From: Rhodomicrobium sp. Az07
GTDB lineage: Bacteria > Pseudomonadota > Alphaproteobacteria > Rhizobiales > Rhodomicrobiaceae
Direction of reading: 5' to 3'
DNA length: 64,000 bases
Assembly (NCBI RefSeq): GCF_018619475.1
Contig: NZ_JAHFZG010000002.1
Span: forward strand, 1 to 64,000
Each line of letters begins with the position of its first letter. Position 1 is the first letter of the stretch. The notes beneath the pieces were generated by a model, which searched no databases, was not told the DNA's origin, and saw only the letters and a program-made list of their open reading frames with translations. Shown piece by piece: positions 1 to 8,618 of the stretch. A program made the position numbers and the translations under genes.

Positions 1-284
1 TCAGTGATAGGACTACGACCAGGATTAGACATAAGACGATCCCTCAAGGAACCGTCACACTCGCAGCCGTTCGAGCAAAATGGAAGGTGAGGTCAGAACA
101 CCGCTTACGATTAAGGTCTTGCCTGACACGTTGTTTCAGGTCGTTTCTGGCTTTATTCATCTCGATGCGCCAGTGGCTACAGCCATGTTCGGACCCTTCA
201 GGCGCTGGTGCTCTTTTGCCCATGTTGTAGCATGCGGTGACGAAGGTCTCGACGAGCTTGCGTCGTGCAGCCCTGCTCCGCGCA

Positions 285-600
285 TCACTTGCGCAAAGGC
301 TTGCGCCTCTTGAAGGGTAAGGGGCCTATGGTCCAGGCATCGCCCTGGAACGGGCCGAACCGCTTCACGAGTTATCCGATGCCAAAGGCGGTCGACGGCG
401 CTGGCGCGGATGCTTCGGCGGGTCTCGTCCTCGATGGAGAGGCCCGCGCCGCGCTGTTTGATGGTGAGCTTTTTCGACACAAATCGCCGGTGCACCTCCT
501 GCCAGTTGGTCGCACCGTCGAGCATCGCGATCGCAACGCCAGCCTTCTGAAGCTCCGCCCGGAAGGCGCGCGTAACTTCCACCGTTTGCGGATCGGTCGA
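285..600 (-). pseudogene. remnant of a conjugative relaxase (TraI/MobA type), C-terminal part
   Basis: On the minus strand an open stretch begins after a stop at 601-603 and reads NWQEVHRRF, KKLTIKQRGAGLSIED and RASAVDR. This run of motifs is what I remember from the C-terminal part of MobA/TraI-type relaxases of alphaproteobacteria (W..LH, L..RGAGL, KAS.VDR). The next expected motif, RFGPF, is present but in a different frame (about 350-365), so there is a frameshift between about 366 and 388, and that frame stops at 285-287. No start codon with a ribosome site is seen. It directly follows tnsC and is probably debris of a mobilisable element. Bases 1-284 show no gene I can name. The identification rests on motif memory only. 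Confidence 0.42.
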
Positions 601-647
601 TCAGCCGTGGTTCGTGCGCACGAGGCCGAATCCTTCACGCGCGCGCT

Positions 648-2261
648 TCAGTGCAGGAATTCGTTCGGCATGGGCTTGATCCAGCCGGCGTTCCGCAGCG
701 CTTCGTATGCCGAAAGTCCTTTCTCCTTGCCTTCAATCGTGAGGGCCGGGAGATCTCCCGGCCCTACGTCCGGTTTGACCTTCGGCCGACGCCGCGGCTT
801 GGCCGGTTTCGCCTCGGAGCCGCGAGCGTGCAATTTCTCGGCAATGCAGGCTATAAGATCGAGAGGACCGAGGCCAGGGTTGGAAGCTCTCGCTTCGGCA
901 AGCAGGATAGCCGCGACGTCAGGCGCGATGCCGATACCTTCCAGCGCCCTCAACAAAGGATCAGTATCGTTTTCGGCGCTGTTCGTGACCTTTCCGACTG
1001 GAGCGACATGAACCGGCACGGACGGCGTTAGTCGAGCTGTTGCATCGCTGAAAGCCTGCATCACATGATCCTGTAACGGTCGAATATCGTGGTATTTGGC
1101 GATCGCCTGCCTGTCGTTCCGTTTCAGCGCGTCGATCATGGGGTAAACGACGCGAAAGCTTTCCTTAGCGACGTGCTTGAGCAGGCCCACATCGACGATC
1201 TCCGGCCGCCCGCGCATAGCGCCGAGTTGCAACGCCCTGAGCTGCGTCAGCATGAACAGCTTCACCACGATATCGAGGATGCCCTGACTTTCTTCATAAA
1301 GAACGCAGCGTATCTCCTCGGTAAGCGGCGCCACTTCTCTCGTCCACTGATAGGTCCACATCTTCTCGATGAAGTGTCGCCACGCTGGTCCGTCTTCCAT
1401 GCGTTCCCACACGAGACTACCGAGGCCGCTCGCACGCCGCGCTTGCCGAAAATCGCCTTGCAGGAGCGGTAAGGCGCCGAGCGTACCGATGATGATCACA
1501 GGGATGCCGATGGTGTTCACGAGCGTTACCAGAAAATTCAGCATCGCATCGGGCCCTGTCCCGCGCGCCTGGTTGAGATGCTGGATCTCGTCGATCACAA
1601 GGACGCCAACGGCGTGAAGGTTCGAGACATGGGCCATATGCACCATCATTTCGTCGATGGAGATTCGCCTGGCACCGTGTTTGCCGAGATAACGTGTGCC
1701 GAGCAGCCGATCGATCTCCTTGAAGAAGGAGATGCAGAGCTGCTTCGGCGAGCCGACATAAGGGCAATCGAGCTTCACCCAGACCACTTGATCGAGGCTG
1801 AATGGCTCGTCGTGATGGATCACCTGCGGATAGAGCTCCAGAACTCGCTCGATCCCCTTGCTCTTGCCGACACCAGAGCAGCCGATGAGCGCGAAAGAGG
1901 AGGCGGTCGAGCGGACCGGATGACGAAAGGCGAGCATGTCTTTTTGAACGACGCGTTCATGGCCGTCCTGCAGACGCCTGATGTAATCTTGCGTCCTGAT
2001 GTTGCGGCTCAGATAGCCCTGCCGTAGTAGCGCCGCGAAGGAGGCCTCCAGTTGCAGGTGCCGTTCGAGCGGCTCGAAGTAGCGCCCGAGACGCTGGATG
2101 CAATGGGCGCGGATATGGGCGGGAAGCTGCCGCTCGCTCGCATCGAAATGCGGCGGATCGGCGAGCGCGCGCCATGCGTCTGCTGGCGACAGCAGCAGAG
2201 GCAGCTTCGCAATCAGCGGGTTCTCGCGATATTCCGGCAGCTCCTCTCGGTCATGGTTCAT
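648..2261 (-). CDS. tnsC: TnsC, AAA+ ATPase transposition regulator
   Basis: TnsC is the ATP-dependent matchmaker of Tn7 transposition: it bridges target-selection proteins and the TnsAB transposase on target DNA. The protein is 537 aa (Tn7 TnsC is about 555). A Walker A motif GCSGVGKS lies near residues 127-134 and a Walker B motif VLVIDEIQHL near 220-229, in a typical AAA+ core. I chose the ATG at 2261, giving MNHDREEL, because a GGGGGAAAG ribosome site precedes it. It overlaps the end of tnsB by 11 bases, which suggests translational coupling. A longer upstream reading frame exists but lies inside tnsB. The C-terminal third, from about residue 400, is expected to contact TnsA/TnsB; that is family knowledge, not seen here. 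Confidence 0.93.
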   Translation of the reverse strand: MNHDREELPEYRENPLIAKLPLLLSPADAWRALADPPHFDASERQLPAHIRAHCIQRLGRYFEPLERHLQLEASFAALLRQGYLSRNIRTQDYIRRLQDGHERVVQKDMLAFRHPVRSTASSFALIGCSGVGKSKGIERVLELYPQVIHHDEPFSLDQVVWVKLDCPYVGSPKQLCISFFKEIDRLLGTRYLGKHGARRISIDEMMVHMAHVSNLHAVGVLVIDEIQHLNQARGTGPDAMLNFLVTLVNTIGIPVIIIGTLGALPLLQGDFRQARRASGLGSLVWERMEDGPAWRHFIEKMWTYQWTREVAPLTEEIRCVLYEESQGILDIVVKLFMLTQLRALQLGAMRGRPEIVDVGLLKHVAKESFRVVYPMIDALKRNDRQAIAKYHDIRPLQDHVMQAFSDATARLTPSVPVHVAPVGKVTNSAENDTDPLLRALEGIGIAPDVAAILLAEARASNPGLGPLDLIACIAEKLHARGSEAKPAKPRRRPKVKPDVGPGDLPALTIEGKEKGLSAYEALRNAGWIKPMPNEFLH

Positions 2262-4413
2262 CGCCGCTTTCCCCCTTCTCGAAGCTGCGAAGAAATTCCG
2301 TGATGTCCGGCAGGCTGTAATCCTCGGGTGGTTTGCCGGTCCGGAACGGCAGCACCTCACCCCTTCCGGCCTTCTTGTCGAGCGCGGGAGTAGGCGAACG
2401 GAATGCTTCACGTGCCCGTTCGTCCTCCCTCTCCGCCCGACGATTTTCCCGGAGATTCTTCACGCGCCTGCTCTTGCTTTCGCCGGTTGGCTCCGGCCGC
2501 ATCGCCTCGGCCTCGCCGATGATGGCTTTTATGGAATCAGTCAGGTTCACTTGCGCCTGCAAGGCTTCAGGCTCGTGTCTTGCATCCTGCCGGCGCTCAT
2601 CTTTTCGGATCTGGTCGATTTCCCACAGCGTCCGTCCGCGATGATGGCGGCTCTTGTCGGTCAGCGCACAGGGAATGAAATCGAGACGGACGGCTTCATC
2701 GTGAAGGTAGACCTCGTCCATCGAGCGGGGCTCGTACGAGATCCTTACCTTCCAGGTGCCCTTCTGTCGCGCACGCTCGAACCAGTGCTCCGAAAGGGCC
2801 TTCGGGCAGCTGTAATAGCAGCCGGCGTAACGGATGCCCGCCGCAGTGACGGTCGCCTCGGCGCTCGGCAGCAAACTCAGGCGCACAAGTTCCGCCGGGA
2901 ACGAGCGCAGCCTGCCGCTTCGGTGGGCGATGCCCCACTCCCAAAGGTCGATCGGGATGGCCTTGACTTGATCCGCGATCATCTGCGGCGGCTTCTCATA
3001 ATCGCGGATGAGGTGTCGGGTGTTGTAGTACAGCACGCTATGGAGGATGATGCGAGTAAACTGGTCGATGTCGAGAACAGCGTCGAGCCGGTAGTCAGTG
3101 CCGCCGCGCGCGCGAAAATCGTCGCCGACATAACCCGGAACATACGCCTTGAACCGTGACGGGAGCAGGCGGAAGCGCTGCTCTACGATGCCTTTCCAGT
3201 CCGCTCGATAGGGGGCAGCGTTTTCGACGTGGACCTGAAAGTTGTTGATCAAAGTCTCTATCATGCCGCCAGCAATCTCACCGCGATCGCCGAGAAGCAC
3301 ATCCGGCAGAACCTTGCAGGGCCAGTCCGCGTCGCCGATGTCCAAGCTGAATTGCTTGCAGTAGGCCACCTTGTCCGATGCGGCATTGGCGAGAGCCATC
3401 ATTGCACCGACCCAGGATGGCCCTTCGAACCCTACATAAACGCCCGCGATCATGCGGCTGAAGACGTCCACCACCACGTAGAGCACGGGCCGTCCGACGA
3501 TCTTGCTACGGTCGTAGCGAGAGATGAGGTAGACGTCGGCTATCGTCGCGTCGATCTGATAGCGCGATCCGGGGCCTATGGTTTCGGCTGTGGAAGAGCC
3601 AAGGATCGCCCGCATGTCCTTGTCGTAGACGCGCGGGGAGCGGCGCGTGCGCTCAACCTTGAAGACGTCGTTGTCCCTCTCGAACCAATAGCGGAATTGC
3701 CGCAAGGTAGGAGCGCCTTTGTCCACTACCAGCACTTGTTGCCCGGTGTGTTCGTCGATGGCGCGCCGTGAGAAATGCGCCCGCATCACCTCCTGCCAAG
3801 CATCGCGCAGATCCATCTGTTGCCGCGTTGCGAAGCGCCGAGTGATTACCGCGCGGAACATCGAACGGATCTCCGGCGTGATGTTGATCCCTTCCTCCTC
3901 GCCGCCGACTTGGCTTCGCCCGCGTTTTTTCGCCGAAACGGCCTTGTCCTTGCCACGACCGCCGCAGTTTCCGTAGTCGGGCAGCAGCGCGTTCGGCGTC
4001 AGGCCCCGCTGCCAGTAGCGGCGCAACAGGCGGTAAAGGGTTTGATTCGTCGCTCCGGTACTCGCCATTGCTTTCGTTATCGCCCGCCCACGCTTGATTT
4101 CATCGAAGATCGCCGGCTGATCCGAAATTAGCGGCTTGATCATCAGCCAGCCACGATTCCTCTTTGCGCGGTGAGAAGCGGGGATTGCGTCTTCAACAAC
4201 AGGGCGCAACCACGGATCGCTGGCTGCATGCCGCCAGACGCCCGCTTCCCGCAGCCTCTCCATATCTTCCATAATGCGAAAGACGGGAAGCGCCCGCGCC
4301 GCATGGATGTCGATGGCGTAGAGCCCCCTGTTGGCTGGGTCGATCCAGAGCACTCGCTCAACGAGGCCGTCCGCCGGATATTCCAGAAGCTGATTGACCT
4401 CGATGTCGTTCAT
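2251..4413 (-). CDS. tnsB: TnsB, DDE transposase of the Tn7 family
   Basis: TnsB binds the transposon ends and makes the 3' cuts and strand transfer. The protein is 720 aa, against 702 for Tn7 TnsB. The catalytic acidic triad is readable: D288 in YQIDAT, D376 in LLGDRGE and E411 in GIVEQRF. The spacings of 88 and 35 residues equal those of Tn7 TnsB (D273, D361, E396 as I recall), so the active site looks intact. The N-terminal 170 residues should hold the helix-turn-helix DNA-binding part. The start ATG overlaps the tnsA stop as ATGA, and the 3' end overlaps tnsC, giving one translationally coupled operon. Nothing in the frame looks broken. Confidence 0.96.
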   Translation of the reverse strand: MNDIEVNQLLEYPADGLVERVLWIDPANRGLYAIDIHAARALPVFRIMEDMERLREAGVWRHAASDPWLRPVVEDAIPASHRAKRNRGWLMIKPLISDQPAIFDEIKRGRAITKAMASTGATNQTLYRLLRRYWQRGLTPNALLPDYGNCGGRGKDKAVSAKKRGRSQVGGEEEGINITPEIRSMFRAVITRRFATRQQMDLRDAWQEVMRAHFSRRAIDEHTGQQVLVVDKGAPTLRQFRYWFERDNDVFKVERTRRSPRVYDKDMRAILGSSTAETIGPGSRYQIDATIADVYLISRYDRSKIVGRPVLYVVVDVFSRMIAGVYVGFEGPSWVGAMMALANAASDKVAYCKQFSLDIGDADWPCKVLPDVLLGDRGEIAGGMIETLINNFQVHVENAAPYRADWKGIVEQRFRLLPSRFKAYVPGYVGDDFRARGGTDYRLDAVLDIDQFTRIILHSVLYYNTRHLIRDYEKPPQMIADQVKAIPIDLWEWGIAHRSGRLRSFPAELVRLSLLPSAEATVTAAGIRYAGCYYSCPKALSEHWFERARQKGTWKVRISYEPRSMDEVYLHDEAVRLDFIPCALTDKSRHHRGRTLWEIDQIRKDERRQDARHEPEALQAQVNLTDSIKAIIGEAEAMRPEPTGESKSRRVKNLRENRRAEREDERAREAFRSPTPALDKKAGRGEVLPFRTGKPPEDYSLPDITEFLRSFEKGESGDEP

Positions 4414-5249
4414 AGTGCCGACCTCAGGCGATCGATACGATGCGCCGTGAAGCGCTCAAGCGCCACATCGTCATCCAGAGGCTCGTCGATCGGAAAGCGG
4501 AGCTTCTTTCGCGCCAGCAGATGGCGCACCAGCATAAGAGCCGTTCCTCGCTCGAGCGAAAAGCCTTCGTCGATGTCGGCGCAGGACTGCCTTAGGGTGC
4601 CTGATCGGCGGGCCGAAATCTCCCGCAAAACGTGTTCGGCCATTTCGTCGAGATAACCAGGATATGGCTGATTGATGTGCGAAAGCGTCCCGTAGCTGTG
4701 CACCCATGCGATGTTGCGCACGGCAACCTTCGGAATTTCACGTTCCGTGACGATGCCCCAGTCCACGTCCTGTTCAAGCCAGTAACGCCGCTCGATCTCG
4801 AGCTTCTCCAGAGTCCGCGGCTTGTCGAGGTCGGAAGCCGGCTTCACGGCCCGCGCCATGAGTTTGAGTCTTCTGTCCTGAACGACGTCGAGAAGAAAAT
4901 CCGTCGTCATGACAAGCGGCGTGCGCGTGGCCGAGTCGCAGGGGTGAGCCACGTCGAGTTGCGCGGCGATGCGCTGTGTCGCGTCGCGCTGAAGCGGAAA
5001 CTGCTCGCGGATATCGGTGACTGAGTCTGACCAATCGGCGAGGTAGAACAGGCCGCACTCGATGTCCGAAAGCAGATGATGCACCCGGTCCGTCGTAAAT
5101 CCCTGAAGCCGGTGCGAACGTCCACGCGAGGGTACATCCCGAATAGTCAGCCAAGGGAGATAGTCTCGCCCCCGGCCCTGACCGCGACCTTCCTTGAGAA
5201 AGCGCTCTATCTTGTCTTCATCGAAGCCATATCGCTGGCGCGCCATCAT
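4410..5249 (-). CDS. tnsA: TnsA, endonuclease subunit of the Tn7-type transposase
   Basis: TnsA makes the 5' strand cuts at the ends and so turns Tn7 movement into cut-and-paste. The protein is 279 aa (Tn7 TnsA is 273). The restriction-endonuclease-like core shows E64 in SDIECGLFYL, D117 in MTTDFLLD and K136 in ARAVKPA. These fit the catalytic E63, D114 and K132 of Tn7 TnsA. The glutamine two residues before the lysine (Q130 in Tn7) appears to be alanine here. Two ATG codons, at 5249 and 5246, follow a GGGGGG ribosome site; the second has the better spacing. It is the first gene inside the right end and is co-directional with glmS, so read-through from glmS could reach it. Confidence 0.93.
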   Translation of the reverse strand: MMARQRYGFDEDKIERFLKEGRGQGRGRDYLPWLTIRDVPSRGRSHRLQGFTTDRVHHLLSDIECGLFYLADWSDSVTDIREQFPLQRDATQRIAAQLDVAHPCDSATRTPLVMTTDFLLDVVQDRRLKLMARAVKPASDLDKPRTLEKLEIERRYWLEQDVDWGIVTEREIPKVAVRNIAWVHSYGTLSHINQPYPGYLDEMAEHVLREISARRSGTLRQSCADIDEGFSLERGTALMLVRHLLARKKLRFPIDEPLDDDVALERFTAHRIDRLRSAL

Positions 5250-5256
5250 CCCCCCA

Positions 5257-5286
5257 GAGTGGAGCGGCTTTTATCCGCCACTCCAC
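5257..5286 (-). promoter_or_regulatory. inverted repeat in the tnsA leader
   Basis: An imperfect inverted repeat, GAGTGGAGCGG against CCGCCACTCCAC with a short A/T-rich centre, lies between the TnsB-site array and the tnsA ribosome site. On the minus strand it immediately precedes the GGGGGG ribosome site. It could be an operator, a hairpin that limits tnsA translation, or an end-linked protein site; the sequence cannot decide. Confidence 0.35.
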
Positions 5287-5303
5287 CCTTAGAAGACGCG
5301 ATT

Positions 5304-5364
5304 TCAGGATGATACTATTTTGTCGAGGATGATTATTTATTGTTCAGGATGAAACATTTTTGTC
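5304..5364 (-). repeat. three tandem TnsB-binding-like repeats at the right end
   Basis: The hexamer AGGATG recurs on the plus strand at 5306, 5326 and 5346, an exact 20-bp period. Read on the minus strand the three units are GACAAAAATGTTTCATCCT, ACAATAAATAATCATCCT and GACAAAATAGTATCATCCT. Tn7 right-end TnsB sites (for example GACAATAAAGTCTTAAACT) have the same A-rich start and near-identical period and overlap. Three units are seen here; Tn7 has four at its right end. Confidence 0.85.
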
Positions 5365-5372
5365 ACCGGACA

Positions 5373-5396
5373 CCAAAAATCCCGCCGAAGCCGCGC
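5373..5396. other. attTn7 insertion point: target duplication plus spacer to glmS stop
   Basis: The 24 bases between the transposon terminus (ACA ending at 5372) and the glmS stop codon match the classical Tn7 insertion distance. Tn7 duplicates five target bases, so CCAAA at 5373-5377 is the predicted duplication. The partner copy would flank the left end, which is outside the window. The sequence bound by TnsD in Tn7 lies in the adjacent glmS 3' end, whose coded tail AKSVTVE is the conserved one. Confidence 0.75.
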
Positions 5397-7217
5397 CTAT
5401 TCCACCGTCACCGACTTCGCGAGGTTCCTCGGCTGATCCACATCGGTGCCCATCGCCACCGCCGTATGATAGGCGAGAAGCTGGATCGGCACGGCGTAGA
5501 GGATCGGGTTGACGAGGCTGTGCGCCGTCGGCAGCACGAAATTCGCCTGCGCCTTGACCGCCGCTTGCGCTTCGGGCGCGTCCGAGAACACGACGAGCTT
5601 GCCGCCGCGCGCCGCCACTTCCTGAAGGTTGGACACGGTCTTTTCGAACAGCGCATCCTTCGGCGCGAGCGCGATCACGGGCACCGTCTCGTCGATCAGC
5701 GCGATGGGGCCGTGCTTTAACTCGCCCGCCGCGAAGCCTTCGGCGTGGAGATAGGAGATTTCCTTCAGCTTCAGCGCGCCTTCGAGGGCCAGCGGATAGC
5801 TCGATCCGCGCCCGAGATAAAGGACGAGCGGCGCCTTCGCGAGCGTCTGCGCCAGCGCGTCGAATTCGTCCTCGCGCTTCAACACATCGGCCATGAGGCG
5901 CGGCACCTGCACGAGCGCGCTCACAAGCTCGGCCTCGTCGGCGGCCGACAGCACGCCGCGCTTGCGCCCCGCGGCGATCGCCATACAGGCCAGCACCGAT
6001 AGCTGGCACGTGAAGGCCTTCGTCGAGGCGACGCCGATTTCCGGCCCCGCCAGCGTCTGAAGAACCGCGTCCGATTCGCGCGCAATGGAGGATTCCGGCA
6101 CATTCACCACCGAGGCGATGAGCTGGCCGTGGTCGCGGCAATAGCGGAGGCTCGCCAGCGTGTCCGCCGTTTCGCCGGATTGGGAGACGAGCACCGCGAG
6201 CCCATCCTTCGGCAGCGGCGCCTCGCGATAGCGGAACTCGGAGGCGATATCGACATCCACCGGAAGTTTCGCATAGCGCTCGAACCAGTATTTCGCGGTC
6301 AGCGCTGCATAGAAAGCCGTACCGCAGGCGGTGATCGTAAGCTTCGACAGCTTGTCGAACGGCAGATCGCCGCCCGGAAGCTCGATGGAATTGTCGGCGA
6401 AGCGCACATAATGCGCGAGCGTGCGGCTGATGACTTCCGGCTGCTCGTGGATCTCCTTCGCCATGAAGTGGCGATGGTTGCCCTTGTCGATGAGAAGCGC
6501 CGAAACCGCCGTTCGCACGATGGGGCGCTTCACTTCCGCGCCGCTTTCATCGTGGATCGTCACGCCGTCGTGGCTGAGAACGGTCCAGTCGCCCTCGTCG
6601 AGAAACGTCACGCGGTCGGTGAAGGGTGCGAGCGCCATGGCGTCGGAGCCGAGGAACATCTCGCCCTTGCCGTAGCCGACGGCGAGCGGGCTGCCGCGCC
6701 GCGCCCCGATCATCAGGTCGTCGCGCCCGGTAAACAGGATCGCCAACGCGAACGCGCCCGTGAGACGCGCGAGCGACGCGCGCACAGCCGCCACCGGCTC
6801 CGCGCCGCGCTGGATCTCGCGATTGATGAGATGGACGACGACTTCGCTGTCGGTCTGGCTTTCGAAGGTCTCGCCGTCCCTCTCAAGCTCTTCGCGAAGC
6901 ACGCGAAAATTCTCGATGATGCCATTGTGAACGATGGCGACGCCGCTCGCCATGTGGGGATGCGCGTTCCTCTCGACCGGCGCGCCGTGCGTCGCCCAGC
7001 GCGTATGCCCGATGCCCGACGTGCCGTAAAGCGGCTCGGCTTGAAGCTTGCGGTCGAGCGAAGCGAGCTTGCCTTCCGCGCGCCGCCGGGTGAGGACGCC
7101 AGCTTCGAGGGTCGCCACCCCCGCGGAATCGTACCCGCGATATTCGAGCCGACGCAGCGCATCGACGAGCCTTGGCGCTGCCGGTTCTTTTCCGAGGATG
7201 CCGATGATTCCGCACAT
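5397..7217 (-). CDS. glmS: glutamine-fructose-6-phosphate aminotransferase (isomerizing)
   Basis: GlmS makes glucosamine-6-phosphate from fructose-6-phosphate and glutamine, the first step toward UDP-GlcNAc for peptidoglycan and lipid A. The protein is 606 aa. It starts MCGIIGILG, so the nucleophilic cysteine becomes residue 1 after methionine removal; this fixes the start at 7217 rather than at the longer open frame. An N-terminal Ntn glutaminase domain (about 1-240) is followed by two SIS sugar-isomerase domains and the conserved tail DVDQPRNLAKSVTVE. The gene is intact despite the transposon just beyond its stop, as is usual for Tn7. No glmS terminator remains between the stop and the transposon end. 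Confidence 0.99.
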   Translation of the reverse strand: MCGIIGILGKEPAAPRLVDALRRLEYRGYDSAGVATLEAGVLTRRRAEGKLASLDRKLQAEPLYGTSGIGHTRWATHGAPVERNAHPHMASGVAIVHNGIIENFRVLREELERDGETFESQTDSEVVVHLINREIQRGAEPVAAVRASLARLTGAFALAILFTGRDDLMIGARRGSPLAVGYGKGEMFLGSDAMALAPFTDRVTFLDEGDWTVLSHDGVTIHDESGAEVKRPIVRTAVSALLIDKGNHRHFMAKEIHEQPEVISRTLAHYVRFADNSIELPGGDLPFDKLSKLTITACGTAFYAALTAKYWFERYAKLPVDVDIASEFRYREAPLPKDGLAVLVSQSGETADTLASLRYCRDHGQLIASVVNVPESSIARESDAVLQTLAGPEIGVASTKAFTCQLSVLACMAIAAGRKRGVLSAADEAELVSALVQVPRLMADVLKREDEFDALAQTLAKAPLVLYLGRGSSYPLALEGALKLKEISYLHAEGFAAGELKHGPIALIDETVPVIALAPKDALFEKTVSNLQEVAARGGKLVVFSDAPEAQAAVKAQANFVLPTAHSLVNPILYAVPIQLLAYHTAVAMGTDVDQPRNLAKSVTVE

Positions 7218-7354
7218 GGGGTTTGGCCTTTCCGAAGGTCGAACGACGTGATCGCCGCCGATGCTAGCTGCGCCGCGCGAACGGACAAACTCAAACAATA
7301 CTACAGACTGTTTCAGGCCGGTTTAAGTTGCGCTTCGGAAAGGTTCGCGCGGCG

Positions 7355-8584
7355 TCATCCGTTCGGGCCGCGCCCCCATGACGGAAACGGATCTGGAAGC
7401 CTCGCCCATGATTTGGGAGTGAACACCGGCTTCTCGGCGTCGCCCACGAGGCAGCGTTCCAGCATCGCCTCGATGCGCCCGCGGTTCATCTCGCCGAGAG
7501 CGCCGATGAACACGAGTTCCTGCCGCCGGTCGCCGAAGACCGGATCCCAACGCGCTTTGATCTTCGCAAGCGTTTCTTCGTCCTGCGCCAGACGCGCCTC
7601 CGGCACGGCGGCCCACCAGTAGCCCATACCGCCCGTCGCCGCGATGGCGCCCGCGAGGCTGAACTCACCGACCCAGTCGGGACGCGTCGCAAGCCAGAAA
7701 TGACCCTTCGCGCGCACCACGCCCGGCAGCGGCGTCTGGATGAACTCATGAAATTTGGCGGGGTCGAACGGCCGACGCGCGCGCCAGACAAAGCTCGTGA
7801 TGCCGTATTCGACATCTTCCGGCGTATGCTCCGCGAAGCCGTAAAGCTCCTTGTACCAGAGCGGGTGTTGATGCGCCTTGTCGAAATCGAACAGCCCCGT
7901 GTCGAAGATGCGGGCGGGATCGACGCGGGCGAAATCCGTCTCGATGACACGCGCATCGGGGTTGAGGCTGCGGACGATCTTGCGCGCGGCGTCGAGCTGC
8001 TCGGGCGTTGCCTCGGACACCTTGTTGAGAATAACGACATCGGCGAACTCGATCTGCTCCACGAGGAGATTGACCAGCGTGCGGTTATCCTCCTCGCCCG
8101 CGACTTCGCCACGGTCGCGCAGGAAGTCGGTGCTCGCGTAATCCTTCAGAAGGTGCGCCGCGTCCACCACCGTCACCATCGTGTCGAGGCGGGCGATATC
8201 GGACAGGCTCAAGCCTTCTTCATCGCGAAATTCAAAAGTTGCGGCCACGGGCAACGGCTCGGAAACGCCGGTCGATTCAATGAGAAGGTAGTCGAAGCGC
8301 CCTTCGGACGCGAGCCGGGCCACCTCTTTCAGGAGGTCTTCCCGCAGCGTGCAGCAGATGCAGCCGTTCGACATCTCGACGAGCGCTTCGTCCATGCGAG
8401 ACAGGTTCGCGCCGCCCGCCCGCACAAGGTCGGCGTCGATGTTGACCTCTGACATGTCGTTGACGATCACCGCCACGCGCCGCCCCTCGCGGTTGTTCAG
8501 CACGTGGTTCAGCAGCGTGGTCTTGCCCGCGCCGAGGAAGCCCGAAAGGACTGTTACGGGCAGGCGAGTGTCTTTCTGCGTCAT
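7355..8584 (-). CDS. COG0523 GTPase (CobW/ZigA-type zinc metallochaperone)
   Basis: This is a 409-aa G3E-family GTPase. Visible are the P-loop [11 protein letters not shown] near residues 15-25, the metal-binding CICC motif in [11 protein letters not shown] near 74-84, the ESTGVSEP switch region and an NKVSE-type base-recognition motif. A CobW_C domain fills the second half. Members at this length are mostly zinc-transfer chaperones induced by Zur in zinc starvation; a few act in cobalamin cobalt insertion (CobW). The Zur-like palindrome 35 bp upstream favours zinc. It sits between glmU and glmS on the same strand, which is an unusual place. The name cobW should not be used without further evidence. 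Confidence 0.88.
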   Translation of the reverse strand: MTQKDTRLPVTVLSGFLGAGKTTLLNHVLNNREGRRVAVIVNDMSEVNIDADLVRAGGANLSRMDEALVEMSNGCICCTLREDLLKEVARLASEGRFDYLLIESTGVSEPLPVAATFEFRDEEGLSLSDIARLDTMVTVVDAAHLLKDYASTDFLRDRGEVAGEEDNRTLVNLLVEQIEFADVVILNKVSEATPEQLDAARKIVRSLNPDARVIETDFARVDPARIFDTGLFDFDKAHQHPLWYKELYGFAEHTPEDVEYGITSFVWRARRPFDPAKFHEFIQTPLPGVVRAKGHFWLATRPDWVGEFSLAGAIAATGGMGYWWAAVPEARLAQDEETLAKIKARWDPVFGDRRQELVFIGALGEMNRGRIEAMLERCLVGDAEKPVFTPKSWARLPDPFPSWGRGPNG

Positions 8585-8618
8585 GGGAAGGCGGGTCTCC
8601 GGGTGGAATGCGTGAGCA

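Larger units (their letters stand above)
1..5372 (-). mobile_element. Tn7-like transposon, right end and transposition genes (left part outside window)
   Basis: The element holds tnsA, tnsB and tnsC read away from glmS, and it ends 24 bp beyond the glmS stop codon. This is the place and orientation of classical Tn7 at attTn7. Read on the minus strand, the terminus starts TGTCCGGT followed by GACAAAAATG, which parallels Tn7's TGT plus five bases followed by GACAATAAAG. Three tandem repeats that look like TnsB sites follow. The left end, the cargo and any target-selection gene (tnsD/tniQ) must lie beyond position 1. The first 640 bases hold a decayed relaxase-like fragment, not a tniQ gene. The boundary at 5372 is read from sequence; the assignment to the Tn7 family follows from the three proteins. 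Confidence 0.9.

Noticed and set aside
7355-8584. Naming the COG0523 GTPase cobW for cobalamin synthesis
   Set aside because: No cob genes are adjacent and the upstream box looks like a Zur site, so a zinc chaperone is the better reading.
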